Source of the DNA: Ileibacterium valens
GTDB taxonomy: Bacteria; Bacillota_I; Bacilli_A; Erysipelotrichales; Erysipelotrichaceae
Direction of reading: 5' to 3'
Length of the DNA stretch: 41,170 nt
Assembly (NCBI RefSeq): GCF_001945525.1
Contig: NZ_MPJW01000078.1
Location: 1 to 41,170 of the forward strand
Position 1 is the first letter of the stretch, and the number at the start of each line of letters is the position of its first letter. Below, piece after piece: positions 28,241 through 38,697 of the stretch. The position numbers were made by a program, and so were the translations under genes. Below the pieces are notes generated by a model. That model saw only the letters and a program-made list of their open reading frames with translations, was not told where the DNA came from and searched no databases.

Positions 28241-30386
28241 GTTAGACAACTTGAAGCTCGGCTATGGCGGTACTCAGGAAGAAATGAAGCGTCTGGTCCA
28301 TGATGCTTCACAAATGACAGATGTCCAAAGTAAATTGAATGTTTCTGTTAAAGATGGAGACCTGAGTTTTGCTAACATTGCGAATGCCATCAGTGTAGTT
28401 CAAGACAACCTTGGAATTGCCGGAACAACTGCAGAGGAAGCCAAAACAACTTTTTCAGGATCATTTGGAATGATGAAGGCAGCCGCCATGGATTTAATGG
28501 GATATCTGGGGGCTGAAGAAATGTACAGCTTTGTGCCTCAGGCCCTTGAGAACCTTGCTACTTCTGTGGATATATTTTTCTTTGGGAATTTTTTACCTAT
28601 GGTTGGCCGAATTGTTGAGCAGATCCCATCAGTACTTTCTCAAGGGCTAGGGATGCTTACCGATCGATTAAATAATGCCGGATCTCTGGCAACTTCAGGA
28701 TTTATTACCGGATTTATCCAGGGGATTCCGGGACTGATCAAAGCCGCTGCTGAGTTCGTTGCGGCAATTGTAAATTACATCATCACTCATAAAGATGAGT
28801 TTTTCCAAATCGCTCGTGACTGTGTCGAAGCATTTGTAAAAGGTTTGGGAGAAGTGATCCCAATGAGCGAGGAAACCATGGCAAAGCTTCCCGGAGTGAT
28901 TGAGAAAGCACTTCAGGGGATTGCTTTACTTAAAGTGGGTTCGATTCTCCAACCGTTTGTATCTCAATTCGGAGGAGTGATAGGCGGAGCTTTTAAAGGA
29001 GCCTGGTCACAGGCTTCAACTTTCTTCGGGCTGATGAAATCCGGTGGTGGAGTGTTCAGCAATCTTGCTTTGATGGTTTCGCAAGGAACCGGACCAATGG
29101 CAAGCCTTGCCGCCAGTTTCGTTAATGCTGGTGGCGGTCTTTCGGGATTTATGGCTTTGTTAAAAGGGTTTGGATCCGCTTTGATATCAGCGATTGCTTC
29201 TCCAGTAGCTTTAATCACTGCAGCTATTGCGGCTTTGATTGGTGCCTTCATGCATCTGTGGAACACCAACGACGAATTCAAAAACAATATGATTGCGATC
29301 TGGAATGATTTAGTTTCGGCAGTCAATGATTTTTGTCAGGGAATCGTTGATCGAGTAAATGCGTTGGGATTCGATTTCGAAAGCGTCGGAGAGATGATCA
29401 GCGCTATTTGGAATGGATTCTGCGAGATGCTAGCGCCTGTGTTTGAGGGGGCGTGGGCAGTGATTTCCGCGGTATTGCAGGGAGCGTTGGATATAATTAC
29501 CGGCTTGCTTGATATATTCATTGGATTATTTACAGGCAATTGGTCACAACTCTGGACGGGAGTTCAGGAAATTGCAGCAGGTGTTTGGAATGCTATTTGT
29601 GGAATTTTCTCAGCGGCATGGAATATGATCATTGGTTTACTTGATTGGTTTTGTGGATTATTTGGTACCACGTGGTCTGCAACCTGGGCTAGTGTTCAGG
29701 CTACTGTATCGAGCATCTGGAATGGGATTGTTTCTTTCCTATCCGGAATATGGAATGGACTTGTAGCTACAGCAACTTCGATTTTCAACAATATAAAAAC
29801 AGCTGTAACACAGGCTATGCAAAGTGCTATCGACATGATTACGAACATTTGGAATGGAGTAACAAGCACTTTATCAAGCATCTGGAATGGTATAGTGTCG
29901 ACTGCTCGAAGTATTTTTGACGGTGTGTATAACGCAATAGTTGGTCCGTTTCAGCGAGCTAAAGAAACCGTCCAGGGGATTTGGGACTGGATAACCGGGC
30001 ATTCGGAAGTAAACGTCAAAGTAAACCAGTCATCTGGTGGGTATGGATCGAGCTCAGCGGCTCATGCTGCAGGCGGCGTTTTCACCAGAGCTACTCTTTT
30101 ACCTTCTGTTTATGGAGCAACACATTTAGTTGGAGAAGCAGGACCTGAAGCTATTCTGCCACTGACGGAGTTTTACCGATCTATGGATCGATCCATTAAA
30201 GAAGGATATTCCGCAGCGGCGGCAAATCCACAACTTGATGTTGTGATTGATCTGCTGGCGGCTATTGCCGGTAAATCCACAACAATTGTCATGGATAAAA
30301 AAACAGTTGGTCAAATTGTGGCAGATGAAGTCGAAAAGGCAATCAACAAAAAGGCTGTATTGCGGACTAGATTGGCAGGTGGTTAG
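28241..30386 (+). CDS. Tape measure protein, exon 2
   Basis: Continues at LDNLKLGYGGTQEEMKRLVH. The middle is hydrophobic and helical (about residues 380-480 of the spliced protein), followed by a run of tryptophan-rich repeats of the form IWNGI/FxGIWN spaced about 11 or multiples of 11 residues apart (for example SIWNGIVSFLSGIWNGLVAT), then a C-terminal GGVFTRATLLPSVYGATHLV segment ending in GEAGPEAILPLTEF. That last motif is standard for tape measure proteins. It overlaps no other gene and is followed by Dit. Confidence 0.92.
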
Positions 30387-30388
30387 AG

Positions 30389-31855
30389 ATGAATAAAATT
30401 GATGTCTCGGTCAATGGACAATGGATTTCAGAAGTTATTCCAGGATTTACTGTTACTTCGATATCAGGACGGGAGCTTCATCCTCGTAAGATCCGGGATG
30501 AAGCGATTAAGGGAATTGATGGGTCACGTTACTTAGGGTCAGAATTTCCTGTTAGAAATCTCGAGATTGAATTTTTTATACTTGCCAAAAATAATGTTGA
30601 ACGAGGACGTAAGTACAATGAACTTGCGTCCCTTTTAAATTTCGAAGAAGGAAAAGTTGTGTTTTCGGACGAAATAGATAAGTACTTCATCGGAACACCA
30701 ACCGGAAGCAACCATAAAACTATAACCTTTAAGTGTACAGATCCATTCAAATATTCCTCGACTTTAAAACTTTTCGAATCATCAAATGAAGTCCTTAAAA
30801 TTCAGAACTCTGGATTTCCTTGTGGGATCGAATTCGAAGCCACCAATACTCAAGAAAACGGATTTATAAGTCTGGTATCAGAAGATGGAGCAATTGAGCT
30901 GGGTTGCCGTGAAGAGAAAAATGGAGAGACATATAAGCAGGCTGAGGTTGTTTTGTCACAGGAAGATTTCTATACCGCTGAAAACCAGGTCGGCATTGAC
31001 TATCTGCATCCAACCTATGTGATTAATGGCCACTTAGGAAAAATCGAAGTCGGTACAGATCTGCCTCGAGAAGACGGTAAAACCTCTCCTGTGGATTGGT
31101 TGTTTTTAGGAGGATATGGCACAGGATCCGGTTGGCACGGCGGTGGTAAAGTTGTCTCACTCAAAGCCGATAGCAGCGGCCATATTGGAGCTAAGAATTT
31201 TGATGTATATCTATATCACTGGTTCCATAAAGCGAATCCAAATAACATTGGAGAGCAGACAGTGAATTTCTTAACCGCTGATAACAAAGTGATCTTGTCA
31301 ATTAATATCTACTCTGATGTCAGCGGTTCGTTTTCCTCTACAATTGAGTGGTGGGCTAATGGAATTCAGCGCCAGCAGTTCAAATTCGACGCCAGAGGTT
31401 ACGATCACGGACACATGGCGAATGCCTTTGGATCTGGCTCAAACGGGCACAACATGATTCGAAAAGAAGGCTCAAAAGTTACTTATTATTACTGGGGCCA
31501 GTATTACACTTTGATCATCCCCGAAATCGAAAACATGGAATGTACGAAAGTCCAGGTCTGTATGAAACAGTTTGCCTCATCCGACTATATGGTAAGAAAT
31601 TACATCCGGGATTTTCGAATGACTAAACTGGATGTTGAGGGTTATCAAGACATCAAAAACCGCTTTCCAGCTGGTTCGGTAATAAGAATCAAAGAGGGCA
31701 AGCCTTATGTAAACGGCATGTATAAACCTGAAGAAGAAGTGCTTGGGTCCACATATTTTAAAGCCAGATCAGGAGAGACAAAGGTTTTGATCAGTGGTTC
31801 AGATTGGTCGACTGCACCGAAAGTAAAAGCCTGGATCAGAGAGAGGTGGTTATAA
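30389..31855 (+). CDS. Distal tail protein (Dit) with large insertion
   Basis: 488 residues. The N-terminal Sipho_tail domain (about 1-135; [35 protein letters not shown]) is followed by a region much longer than a classical Dit of about 250 residues, including [20 protein letters not shown] and an aromatic-rich, jelly-roll-like stretch (about 220-420). Dit forms the hub of the baseplate; an evolved Dit with a carbohydrate-binding insertion is a reasonable reading. Start ATG follows the tape measure stop by 2 nt. Confidence 0.85.
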   Translation: MNKIDVSVNGQWISEVIPGFTVTSISGRELHPRKIRDEAIKGIDGSRYLGSEFPVRNLEIEFFILAKNNVERGRKYNELASLLNFEEGKVVFSDEIDKYFIGTPTGSNHKTITFKCTDPFKYSSTLKLFESSNEVLKIQNSGFPCGIEFEATNTQENGFISLVSEDGAIELGCREEKNGETYKQAEVVLSQEDFYTAENQVGIDYLHPTYVINGHLGKIEVGTDLPREDGKTSPVDWLFLGGYGTGSGWHGGGKVVSLKADSSGHIGAKNFDVYLYHWFHKANPNNIGEQTVNFLTADNKVILSINIYSDVSGSFSSTIEWWANGIQRQQFKFDARGYDHGHMANAFGSGSNGHNMIRKEGSKVTYYYWGQYYTLIIPEIENMECTKVQVCMKQFASSDYMVRNYIRDFRMTKLDVEGYQDIKNRFPAGSVIRIKEGKPYVNGMYKPEEEVLGSTYFKARSGETKVLISGSDWSTAPKVKAWIRERWL

Positions 31856-34710
31856 TGCGGATAGCTATTCTTAACGCAAACTCAACACGAATCGGCTTTA
31901 TTGATAACAGCATTCAAAGCGCTCTACATTATTGGGATGACACTCTCCACACATATTCCGAAGGTGCTGCATGCACTTTCGACTTCACTTGTTCAACGAA
32001 CCATGAAGATACCGAACTGCTTCAAGTCGGAAATAAGATCGCTTTTCGATATGGAGATAAAGATTACTTTCTGACCATTATGTCCGTAGAAGAAAGCGAA
32101 TGGGAAAAGAACATCAGTGCTCAAAGCCTGAACCTGGAATTACTTAACGAAATAGCCTTGCCGATTTCAGGCACTTATAAAATCGCTCAGTTGATTGAAT
32201 CCTTAGGGGTTGGAGCCAATCTAAAAATCGGCAAAAACGAGATCTCTGATCGATCAAGATCAATCAAACATGAAGGGAATAACGAGACGCTGCTAAAGCG
32301 TCTTTTTTCTTATGCTGCTGATTTTGATGCAGAAATCGAGTTCGAAACAAAATTAAACTCTGATTACACCCTGAAGCATTTCGTAATCAACATTTATAGA
32401 AAACATTCAGAGACCGATCAGGGCATGGGGCGCAAACTGCCACAGGTCATCCGATATGGAGAGGGTATCACAAGCATTAAGCGTAAGAGTGATATCACAG
32501 AGCTTTACACCATGCTGGTAGGAAGCGGGAAAGAAAAGGACGGTCAGAAATTAAATCTGGCCAGTTATCCAGAACAAAAAGTTATGGATAAAAACGGTAA
32601 ACTTCTCTATCACAAACCGGCTGGCAGCGAAGCGTTATATGCTGTTCAGGCCAAAGACCAATTTCCATCTACCTTAGCATCTGAGGATCGCTGGATTGGG
32701 TATTATGCGGATTATGAGTATGAGAGTCAGGAAGATCTATACGGACATATGCTATCCGAGTTGAAAAAGCACTCCAAACCGAAAGTCGAATATGACGTAT
32801 CCGGTTATATCGCTGGACAGATTGGGGACACCATCACCATCCAGGACGAACGATTTCATCAAACATTGTTCTTGGAGTGCCGAATTGTAGAACAGGAGAT
32901 CTCAACAACAGACTCAAGCCGCAACAAAACAAAGTTGGATAACTTTACGGAATTGAGTTCGAAAATTTCAGAGCAAAGCCTGTCACAGATTGCTCAACTG
33001 ATCCAGCAAGCCAAACGCTATACCGGCGAAATCATCTCCACCAACGGTGTCATCCTCAAAGAAGGACAGTCCACAACCTTAACAGCAAGGGTTATGGATG
33101 GAGCAAAAGAAATCGATACTCCAATCCAATGGACTCGAAACGGGTATGACTTGTCAAAAGATAAAACCATCACTGTCAAATGGGATGATGTTGTAAATGG
33201 AGCCGTTTTTGCTTTTCGAGGACACAAAGTTTACTCAGAAGTCACGGTCACAACCGTTTTTGACGGCAACAAGGGGGAAAAAGGAGACAAAGGCGATAAG
33301 GGAGATCCGGGAGAAACAGGACCACGAGGTCTGCAAGGCCTTCAGGGTGAAAAGGGAGAACAGGGCATTCAAGGTCCTCAAGGTGATCCCGGACCTCGGG
33401 GACTGCAAGGATTACAGGGTGAAAAAGGTGAGCAAGGAATACCTGGTAAGGATGGACCATCCGGAAAGACATCATACTTTCACATCATGTATTCAGCCGT
33501 TGCTAACCCGACAAACTCCAATCAAATTTCTCAGACTCCTAATACATACATAGGAACATATGTTGATTTCAATCAGGCCGATTCAACCGATCCATCTAAA
33601 TATACTTGGATGAGACTTGCAGGTGCTCAAGGTATTCAGGGTGCCCAGGGCATTCCGGGTACAAATGGGATAAACGGGAAGACGAGTTATCTTCATATTG
33701 CTTACGCAATCTCGGCAGACGGTACGCAAGGTTTTTCTGTCTCTCAATCAGCCGGCAAAACATACATTGGACAATATACAGATTTCACACAAAATGACTC
33801 GACCGATCCTACTAAGTACTCTTGGAGTCTAATCAAAGGTGATAAAGGCGATAAAGGCGATCAGGGTATTCAAGGTGTAGCGGGTAAAGATGGAAAGACA
33901 ACGTATTTCCATATTAAATATTCATCTGTAGCCAATCCAACCAGCGCATCTCAGATGAGTGAAACGCCTAATACGTATATGGGAACGTGTGTTGATTTTA
34001 ACTCCACTGATCCAACTGATCCATTAGCTTATCAGTGGTTTAGAGCACAGGGAGCGCAAGGCGTTCAAGGTAATCAAGGCATTCCCGGTAAGAATGGATC
34101 AAATGGTCAGACGAGTTATCTTCATATCGCTTATGCAAACTCAGCGGATGGAACTTCTGGCTTTGATGTAAGCAACTCAGCTGGAAAGTTATACATCGGT
34201 CAATATACAGACTTTTTACCGACGGATTCAAATAACCCTTCAGCATATAAATGGACAAAAATCAAAGGCGAAACAGGTCCTCAAGGCGCTCAGGGTCCAC
34301 AGGGTGCAACCGGTCCAAAAGGTCCTCAGGGTATTCAGGGTCCTCAAGGTAATAAAGGAGACAAGGGCGATAAAGGGGACAAAGGACCTCAAGGCGCTCA
34401 AGGACCTCAGGGACCTCAGGGGCCTCAGGGAGAACCCGGAAAAGATGGAATTGACGCATGGAACATTGAGGTTACTCAGTCTTATACAAGAACCGCTCCT
34501 GATTCAACCGGAAACTATATCGAAACTTTGACAGCAAACGCCAAGGTTTATCAGTCTGGAAGAGAGCTGACCGACCCCCAAGTCACCGCCCTTGGCACTC
34601 TAACTTGGTATGCCGACAACACAAAACTCGGTAACGGGAAAACTTTAACCCGTACCGTATCGGGACGAGAAACAATCAAATGTGTGTTGGAATCTGGGGG
34701 GGTGGTCTAA
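31855..34710 (+). CDS. Tail-associated (Tal-like) protein with collagen-like domains
   Basis: 951 residues from ATG 31855, which overlaps the Dit stop. The first 370 residues are a prophage tail endopeptidase/Tal-like hub ([40 protein letters not shown]). From about 470 come Gly-X-Y collagen-like tracts ([19 protein letters not shown]) interleaved with four about 60-residue modules starting K/QTSYxHI. The modules alternate in two types (A-B-A-B). The C-terminus is a small beta domain. It probably forms the trimeric tail tip and host-contacting fibre. Confidence 0.87.
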   Translation: MRIAILNANSTRIGFIDNSIQSALHYWDDTLHTYSEGAACTFDFTCSTNHEDTELLQVGNKIAFRYGDKDYFLTIMSVEESEWEKNISAQSLNLELLNEIALPISGTYKIAQLIESLGVGANLKIGKNEISDRSRSIKHEGNNETLLKRLFSYAADFDAEIEFETKLNSDYTLKHFVINIYRKHSETDQGMGRKLPQVIRYGEGITSIKRKSDITELYTMLVGSGKEKDGQKLNLASYPEQKVMDKNGKLLYHKPAGSEALYAVQAKDQFPSTLASEDRWIGYYADYEYESQEDLYGHMLSELKKHSKPKVEYDVSGYIAGQIGDTITIQDERFHQTLFLECRIVEQEISTTDSSRNKTKLDNFTELSSKISEQSLSQIAQLIQQAKRYTGEIISTNGVILKEGQSTTLTARVMDGAKEIDTPIQWTRNGYDLSKDKTITVKWDDVVNGAVFAFRGHKVYSEVTVTTVFDGNKGEKGDKGDKGDPGETGPRGLQGLQGEKGEQGIQGPQGDPGPRGLQGLQGEKGEQGIPGKDGPSGKTSYFHIMYSAVANPTNSNQISQTPNTYIGTYVDFNQADSTDPSKYTWMRLAGAQGIQGAQGIPGTNGINGKTSYLHIAYAISADGTQGFSVSQSAGKTYIGQYTDFTQNDSTDPTKYSWSLIKGDKGDKGDQGIQGVAGKDGKTTYFHIKYSSVANPTSASQMSETPNTYMGTCVDFNSTDPTDPLAYQWFRAQGAQGVQGNQGIPGKNGSNGQTSYLHIAYANSADGTSGFDVSNSAGKLYIGQYTDFLPTDSNNPSAYKWTKIKGETGPQGAQGPQGATGPKGPQGIQGPQGNKGDKGDKGDKGPQGAQGPQGPQGPQGEPGKDGIDAWNIEVTQSYTRTAPDSTGNYIETLTANAKVYQSGRELTDPQVTALGTLTWYADNTKLGNGKTLTRTVSGRETIKCVLESGGVV
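33466..34269. repeat. Alternating A-B-A-B module repeats in the tail-tip gene
   Basis: Modules begin at 33466 (A1), 33679 (B1), 33895 (A2) and 34108 (B2), about 215 nt apart, separated by Gly-X-Y tracts. A1 and A2 share YFHI...VANPT...TPNTY; B1 and B2 share SYLHIAYA...SADGT...SAGK and TDF. The pattern implies duplication of an A-B pair. Confidence 0.85.
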
Positions 34711-34856
34711 TGGAATTAATTAAACTAGTAGACGGCTCCTATGGTATAAAAGGAAGGAATTTACTAAAAACATCGATTGAAAAAGTAATGGTCACATTTG
34801 GACACGATGAGTATGCTTATTTTCCAGTGCCAGAAGACATGGAAGGGGTGAATTGA
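34710..34856 (+). CDS. Small baseplate-type protein (48 aa)
   Basis: ATG 34710 overlaps the preceding stop with GGGGTGG upstream. The product (LVDGSYGIKGRNLL ... KVMVTFGHDEYAYFPVPED) compresses the start and the end motif of the 185-residue gene at 35047 into 48 residues, suggesting an internal deletion of a paralogue. Possibly a mini carbohydrate-binding module or a decaying copy. Confidence 0.6.
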   Translation: MELIKLVDGSYGIKGRNLLKTSIEKVMVTFGHDEYAYFPVPEDMEGVN

Positions 34857-35047
34857 TGGATTGGGCGAAATTAAAAGGCGTAGAAAAACGTCCTTGGATT
34901 CTACCGTGCTTTGATTTTCCAAATGTTCAAGCATCTGAAGTTGGAGCAACACTAGAATACAAAAATTGGTCGCTCATGTATGGTGACGAAGAAATCCCAT
35001 GGTCATCCGCTCCCGAAGATGTAGATAACCCAACGGAGGCAGTGTGA
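34856..35047 (+). CDS. Small baseplate-type protein (63 aa)
   Basis: ATG 34856 overlaps the previous stop. The C-terminus (NWSLMYGDEEIPWSSAPED) shares with its neighbours the (M/L)xxYGDE(D/E)xPWxxAPE motif, which in larger tail fibres closes a jelly-roll carbohydrate-binding module. The N-terminus is unrelated. Its stop overlaps the next start region. Confidence 0.6.
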   Translation: MDWAKLKGVEKRPWILPCFDFPNVQASEVGATLEYKNWSLMYGDEEIPWSSAPEDVDNPTEAV

Positions 35048-35604
35048 TGAATAGAGACATGTTTGGGACTCTTCCTGACGGGAGCTTATATACAAAGAGG
35101 CGAAATCTGTGGACTCAAAAGCCTCAGAATGTTGTGACTTATCAAGGGTATGAGTGCGAGAAGGTAACATGCGGGCTTAAACAGACAAAATACTATCTAA
35201 GGCAAGAGTTATTTCCACTTGTCGGAAGTGTGGGAAGAGAAACACATTTTACCGTGTCTTTTGACTACATTTACATAGAGCGTCAAAGAGGCACAACCAA
35301 TCCAATGTCAGAGACGTATCCGAGTGGTTATACAACAAACCCTCTCGAATCCAAATATTGGTTTGGTCATATTCCTAAATCAGGAAATATAATGCTCATC
35401 AATGGCGAAATTTGGCGGCACCATAAATACACCTTTGCTTTTGACGTTGACAAAGGCAAGGCGGTTACCCTTCCGATTGTTCCCGCCTATTTAAGAGATG
35501 TAGACGCAGATCTCTACATCCGAAACATTATGGTAACCTACGGTGATGAAGACTACCCCTACACACCAGCTCCTGAGATCGACCCAACGGTGGTGATTAC
35601 ATGA
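35047..35604 (+). CDS. Jelly-roll carbohydrate-binding-like tail protein (185 aa)
   Basis: ATG 35047 with GGAGG 7 nt upstream. A complete beta-sandwich pattern: start DGSLYTKRRNLW, strands such as THFTVSFDYIYIE, and end YIRNIMVTYGDEDYPYTPAP. The terminal motif is common at the ends of CBM-like modules of phage tail fibres. It likely binds cell-wall sugars. It is the full-length member of three adjacent related genes. Confidence 0.72.
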   Translation: MNRDMFGTLPDGSLYTKRRNLWTQKPQNVVTYQGYECEKVTCGLKQTKYYLRQELFPLVGSVGRETHFTVSFDYIYIERQRGTTNPMSETYPSGYTTNPLESKYWFGHIPKSGNIMLINGEIWRHHKYTFAFDVDKGKAVTLPIVPAYLRDVDADLYIRNIMVTYGDEDYPYTPAPEIDPTVVIT

Positions 35605-35631
35605 CAGACATGATAACGGTGGTGATTTGAT

Positions 35632-36069
35632 ATGGCGGTTTTAGCTTTACGAGAAGTCCAGATTGGTCCTGACTACACTGTAAAAATCGAGCAACTCGAA
35701 AAGTCTATTTTGAATACTGTTAAGGCTGAATATGTATCCGGCGAAACGTTGACATCGTACAATTTTCAGACGGTCGATTCTTTCAATCAGGTTATCAAAG
35801 AGACAGTAACAAATCTCAACGGAGCGATTGAAGAAAAAACGAAGTATATGCGTTTTACCAATAGGGGTCTTGAAATCGGTGAAGTGAATGCTCCAATCAA
35901 GCTGGTAATGAAAAATGACAGAATCGCTTTCGTTACTTCTGATAACTCTGAGCCGATGTGGATCACCGCAAACATGATTCATATAAACGAACTCGAAGTC
36001 AAAGAGAAGTTCAAATTCGGCGGTATGACGGTAACGATTAACTCTCAGGGAATCGGAGTGATTCGATAA
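35632..36069 (+). CDS. gp58-like tail fibre/upper baseplate protein
   Basis: 145 residues. N-terminal coiled coil (VKIEQLEKSILNTVKAEY) and a C-terminal beta domain with YMRFTNRGLEIGEVNAPIKL, IAFVTSDNSEPMWIT and MIHINELEVKEKFKFGGM, the typical ending of gp58-like tail proteins. It would join the tail tip to receptor-binding proteins. Ribosome site GGTGG in a 13-bp direct repeat (AACGGTGGTGATT at 35587 and 35615). Confidence 0.8.
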   Translation: MAVLALREVQIGPDYTVKIEQLEKSILNTVKAEYVSGETLTSYNFQTVDSFNQVIKETVTNLNGAIEEKTKYMRFTNRGLEIGEVNAPIKLVMKNDRIAFVTSDNSEPMWITANMIHINELEVKEKFKFGGMTVTINSQGIGVIR

Positions 36070-36084
36070 GAAAGGAGGTGTAAA

Positions 36085-37494
36085 ATGGCTTATTGGTTAG
36101 GTACCACTAAAACTAGTTATACATTGACCGAAGGGATTACCTTTGGAGCTGGCAATAATCCAACAAACAACAAATGGATTGTCCGCGCGTGGTTTGGCAG
36201 TAAGTACCTTGAATTAGCTAGAGATTTGCCGGGCAACGCAAATACGACTGTACCTTTAAACTGGGGGAGCCAAAAAGGAAACGCATTGATGCGTGTTATG
36301 GGTGGATCGAGAAGTATTACCACATCCAAAATTAACGCCATTATGTACGACAGCGGTAACTGGTCAGACAGCGGTGGTAATCATCAAGTTTTCACAATGG
36401 ATCTTCCGAACGTTACGTTCACAATCCCTGATGATGGTCTGTTTAACCCTAAACTCAGTGCGTCATTCAGTCTGATCAACGCTCTAAATGGGCAATGGGT
36501 ACAAAACAAAACTACTGCTCTCATCACTTCAACAGCGGAAGCCGCTCCGGGCGCTTCGATTGAAGGAGTTGCTAATACTTTTACGGCTGATGGAGATGTC
36601 TGGTGGGGTGAATCTGTAACGAAAACCACTCCAATCACTAAAGCTGGAACATTTCAGATTAAAACAGAAACTCAGGATACTCGTAAACTAAGAAAAGAAA
36701 TTTTTACAACCATTAATGTATTACCCTACCATTCGCCAAGAATAAACACATTCACACTTCAAAGATGTAATTCTTCTGGAGCTTTGGATGCTAACGGCAC
36801 TTATGCGAAAGTTACGTATAACTATGAAGTTAAAAACATCTCAGGAAACACAGCTACAGCTGTCTTTCAGTATTTAAATGGGTCAACATGGACCTCTATC
36901 AAAACCCTAACCGGATCTACAGGAAACTCATCTTTTGTAACAGGGAATATCTGTCCAACAAACACGGAAACTCAATTCAGAGTTATACTTACTGATAAAT
37001 TCGAGTCTGTAACTCATACCGGAAGCATTACCCCTGCAAGAGCTTGGATGGGATTTTCTCAGCAAGGTGATGCTATGGTTTGTGGTCGTGAATACAACCC
37101 AGCTACCGATGCGGGAAAAACGATTACCGCAAGACCGTTTGTGGCTGAAAGTCACGCTTATTTTGATAAAAAACTCATTTTTAATACCGCTGAAGCTATT
37201 AAATCTCTTGTTGATCGATTATATCCCATTGGAATCAGTCTTCCTTTTAAAGAAGGTGTAAATCCAAACACGTTATTCCCCGGAACGACGTGGCAGGAAA
37301 TGGCAAATGTTATTGAATCAACCATCACTTCTGGGCAATGTATAAATAACTCGGATTGTAATGCAAGTAATGGGGGAAAAGTCGCAATGTATCAAATGGA
37401 TGGAACTTTTGCATCAAAATGGAGATTTTATTTAGCTCCACTGAATGACACGGGAACGAGCATCAAAACGCCGTGGTGGTTAAGAACCGCATAG
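36085..37494 (+). CDS. Receptor-binding tail fibre (DUF859-like)
   Basis: 469 residues with AGAAAGGAGGTG upstream. A beta-rich N-terminal and middle part with Ig-like segments (INVLPYHSPRINTFTLQRCN, AKVTYNYEVKNI), then HAYFDKKLIF and a C-terminal tip LYPIGISLPFKEGVNPNTLF, TTWQEM, typical of fibres that end with the YPxG...NPxxLFxGTxW module. It should recognise the host surface. Confidence 0.83.
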   Translation: MAYWLGTTKTSYTLTEGITFGAGNNPTNNKWIVRAWFGSKYLELARDLPGNANTTVPLNWGSQKGNALMRVMGGSRSITTSKINAIMYDSGNWSDSGGNHQVFTMDLPNVTFTIPDDGLFNPKLSASFSLINALNGQWVQNKTTALITSTAEAAPGASIEGVANTFTADGDVWWGESVTKTTPITKAGTFQIKTETQDTRKLRKEIFTTINVLPYHSPRINTFTLQRCNSSGALDANGTYAKVTYNYEVKNISGNTATAVFQYLNGSTWTSIKTLTGSTGNSSFVTGNICPTNTETQFRVILTDKFESVTHTGSITPARAWMGFSQQGDAMVCGREYNPATDAGKTITARPFVAESHAYFDKKLIFNTAEAIKSLVDRLYPIGISLPFKEGVNPNTLFPGTTWQEMANVIESTITSGQCINNSDCNASNGGKVAMYQMDGTFASKWRFYLAPLNDTGTSIKTPWWLRTA

Positions 37495-37505
37495 AAAGGG
37501 AACAT

Positions 37506-37961
37506 ATGAAAATTTATGTTGGGTTAGACGAAGCAAGAAATGTTTCCGCTCTGTCGACATTTGCGACAGAGTTCACAAAAATCGAATTGGAAAATGAAGC
37601 CGTTGAGACGCTGACAGATCTTGACGGTTTTTATATTTCTGGCGACAAACTCATGTATTCAAAAGAACTTTCTGACTCTAAAAAGCTAGCTAGAAAAGAG
37701 CTGGAAGACAAAAAGAAAGCAGAAGAAATGCTGGACAATCTGAAGACCAAGGAACTTCTGGATAACCTGAGTGATGAGAACGCAGTTCTGGTTATGGCTT
37801 TATTTCCTGCGTGGAAAACGAAAACGAAATACAAAGTCGGGGACCGAGTTAGATATGAAGATAACCTCTATAAAACAATCCAGGAGCACGATTCACAAGA
37901 TAACTGGACTCCTGATCAGGTTCCGGCACTTTTTGAAAAGTTAGCAAAAGGAGACGAATGA
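37506..37961 (+). CDS. Tail accessory protein with chitin-binding-like domain
   Basis: 151 residues from ATG 37506 (AAAGG upstream; the frame opens earlier inside the preceding gene). The C-terminal segment (about 106-148: PAWKTKTKYKVGDRVRYEDN, then LYKTIQEHDSQDNWTPDQVP) is a CBM5/12-type carbohydrate-binding fold with conserved aromatics. A charged coiled coil (about 60-95) precedes it. Common in phages between fibre and holin genes. Confidence 0.8.
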   Translation: MKIYVGLDEARNVSALSTFATEFTKIELENEAVETLTDLDGFYISGDKLMYSKELSDSKKLARKELEDKKKAEEMLDNLKTKELLDNLSDENAVLVMALFPAWKTKTKYKVGDRVRYEDNLYKTIQEHDSQDNWTPDQVPALFEKLAKGDE

Positions 37962-38182
37962 TGAAAAAGAAAATCGAACTGAATAACGATGTCTATGACG
38001 TACTGAAGTGGATCGCTTTACTGGTTTTGCCGGCTCTTGCGACCTTTTATACTGCTCTTGCTCAAATCTGGAATCTGCCTTATGTCAGCGAGATTCCAGC
38101 AACGATTACGGCAGTAGATGCTCTCCTTGGGGCGCTTTTAGGAGTTTCGTCTGCAAACTACAAACCAAAAGGAACAGATTAA
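37961..38182 (+). CDS. Phage holin
   Basis: 73 residues from ATG 37961 (AAGGAG 7 nt upstream; a second ATG at 37958 gives one more residue, and such dual starts are a known holin feature). Two hydrophobic spans (VLKWIALLVLPALATFYTAL and ITAVDALLGALLGVSSANY) and a Lys-rich start, matching a widespread Bacillota phage holin family. It permeabilises the membrane for the endolysin. Confidence 0.9.
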   Translation: MKKKIELNNDVYDVLKWIALLVLPALATFYTALAQIWNLPYVSEIPATITAVDALLGALLGVSSANYKPKGTD

Positions 38183-38664
38183 TGGATGTATTTGTAACTC
38201 TATTTACCGCAATCGGCGGCGCTTTAGTCGCTGGGATCTTTTCGGTGATTGTCAAAAAGATGGATGCTGCTACACAAGAACAGCGAGATGCGCAGAAAAA
38301 AGCAGATGAACGTATGGCCAGGATCGAGGCGAATACAGAAAAACTGGCAGAGCATGACAGTATTATTCTTTCTCTGGCTGAAGTTGCTAAACAGCTAAAA
38401 GAAAGCACCGACGCAAACGGCGAGGGAGTAAAGATCATCATGCGCTATATGCTCCAGCGATATCATGCGGAGTATATGCTGCAAGGATTCGTTACCAGTC
38501 ACCAGCGGACCGACTTCCTGGAAGCTTATGGCGTTTACCATTCGAAAGGCGGCAATGGGACAGCAGAAGGATGGAAAGATGAAGTCTGCAGCCTTCCGGT
38601 TCGTGATGATCAAGTGGTAGTTAATCCGTTTCTAGCAGTACTAAAGAAAGAAAAAGGAGCCTGA
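38182..38664 (+). CDS. Membrane-anchored lysis-module protein (160 aa)
   Basis: ATG 38182 overlaps the holin stop. N-terminal hydrophobic span (VFVTLFTAIGGALVAGIFSV), then a charged coiled coil (about 30-75: ATQEQRDAQKKADERMARIE), then a soluble domain with RYMLQRYHAEYMLQGFVTSH. It may be a holin-associated or antiholin-like protein. The terminator after it overlaps its last codons. Confidence 0.72.
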   Translation: MDVFVTLFTAIGGALVAGIFSVIVKKMDAATQEQRDAQKKADERMARIEANTEKLAEHDSIILSLAEVAKQLKESTDANGEGVKIIMRYMLQRYHAEYMLQGFVTSHQRTDFLEAYGVYHSKGGNGTAEGWKDEVCSLPVRDDQVVVNPFLAVLKKEKGA

Positions 38665-38682
38665 TTTGGGCTCCTTCTATAT
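38654..38682 (+). terminator. Terminator before endolysin gene
   Basis: AAGGAGCC (38654-38661) pairs with GGCTCCTT (38669-38676), then a U-rich CTATATTTT. It may set a lower level of endolysin than holin mRNA. Confidence 0.65.
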
Positions 38683-38697
38683 TTTATGGAGGTATTT

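Noticed and set aside
33280-34460. Possible CRISPR-like repeat array
   Set aside because: The repeats are protein-coding Gly-X-Y and module duplications in one long frame, with no constant repeat/spacer sizes.
33248-34531. Long open frames antisense to or out of frame with the collagen-like tracts
   Set aside because: They arise from the Gly-X-Y codon periodicity, have no ribosome sites and lie inside a clear structural gene.
38008-38181. N-terminal extension of the 160-residue lysis protein
   Set aside because: It is the holin gene in another frame; ATG 38182 overlapping the holin stop is the natural start.
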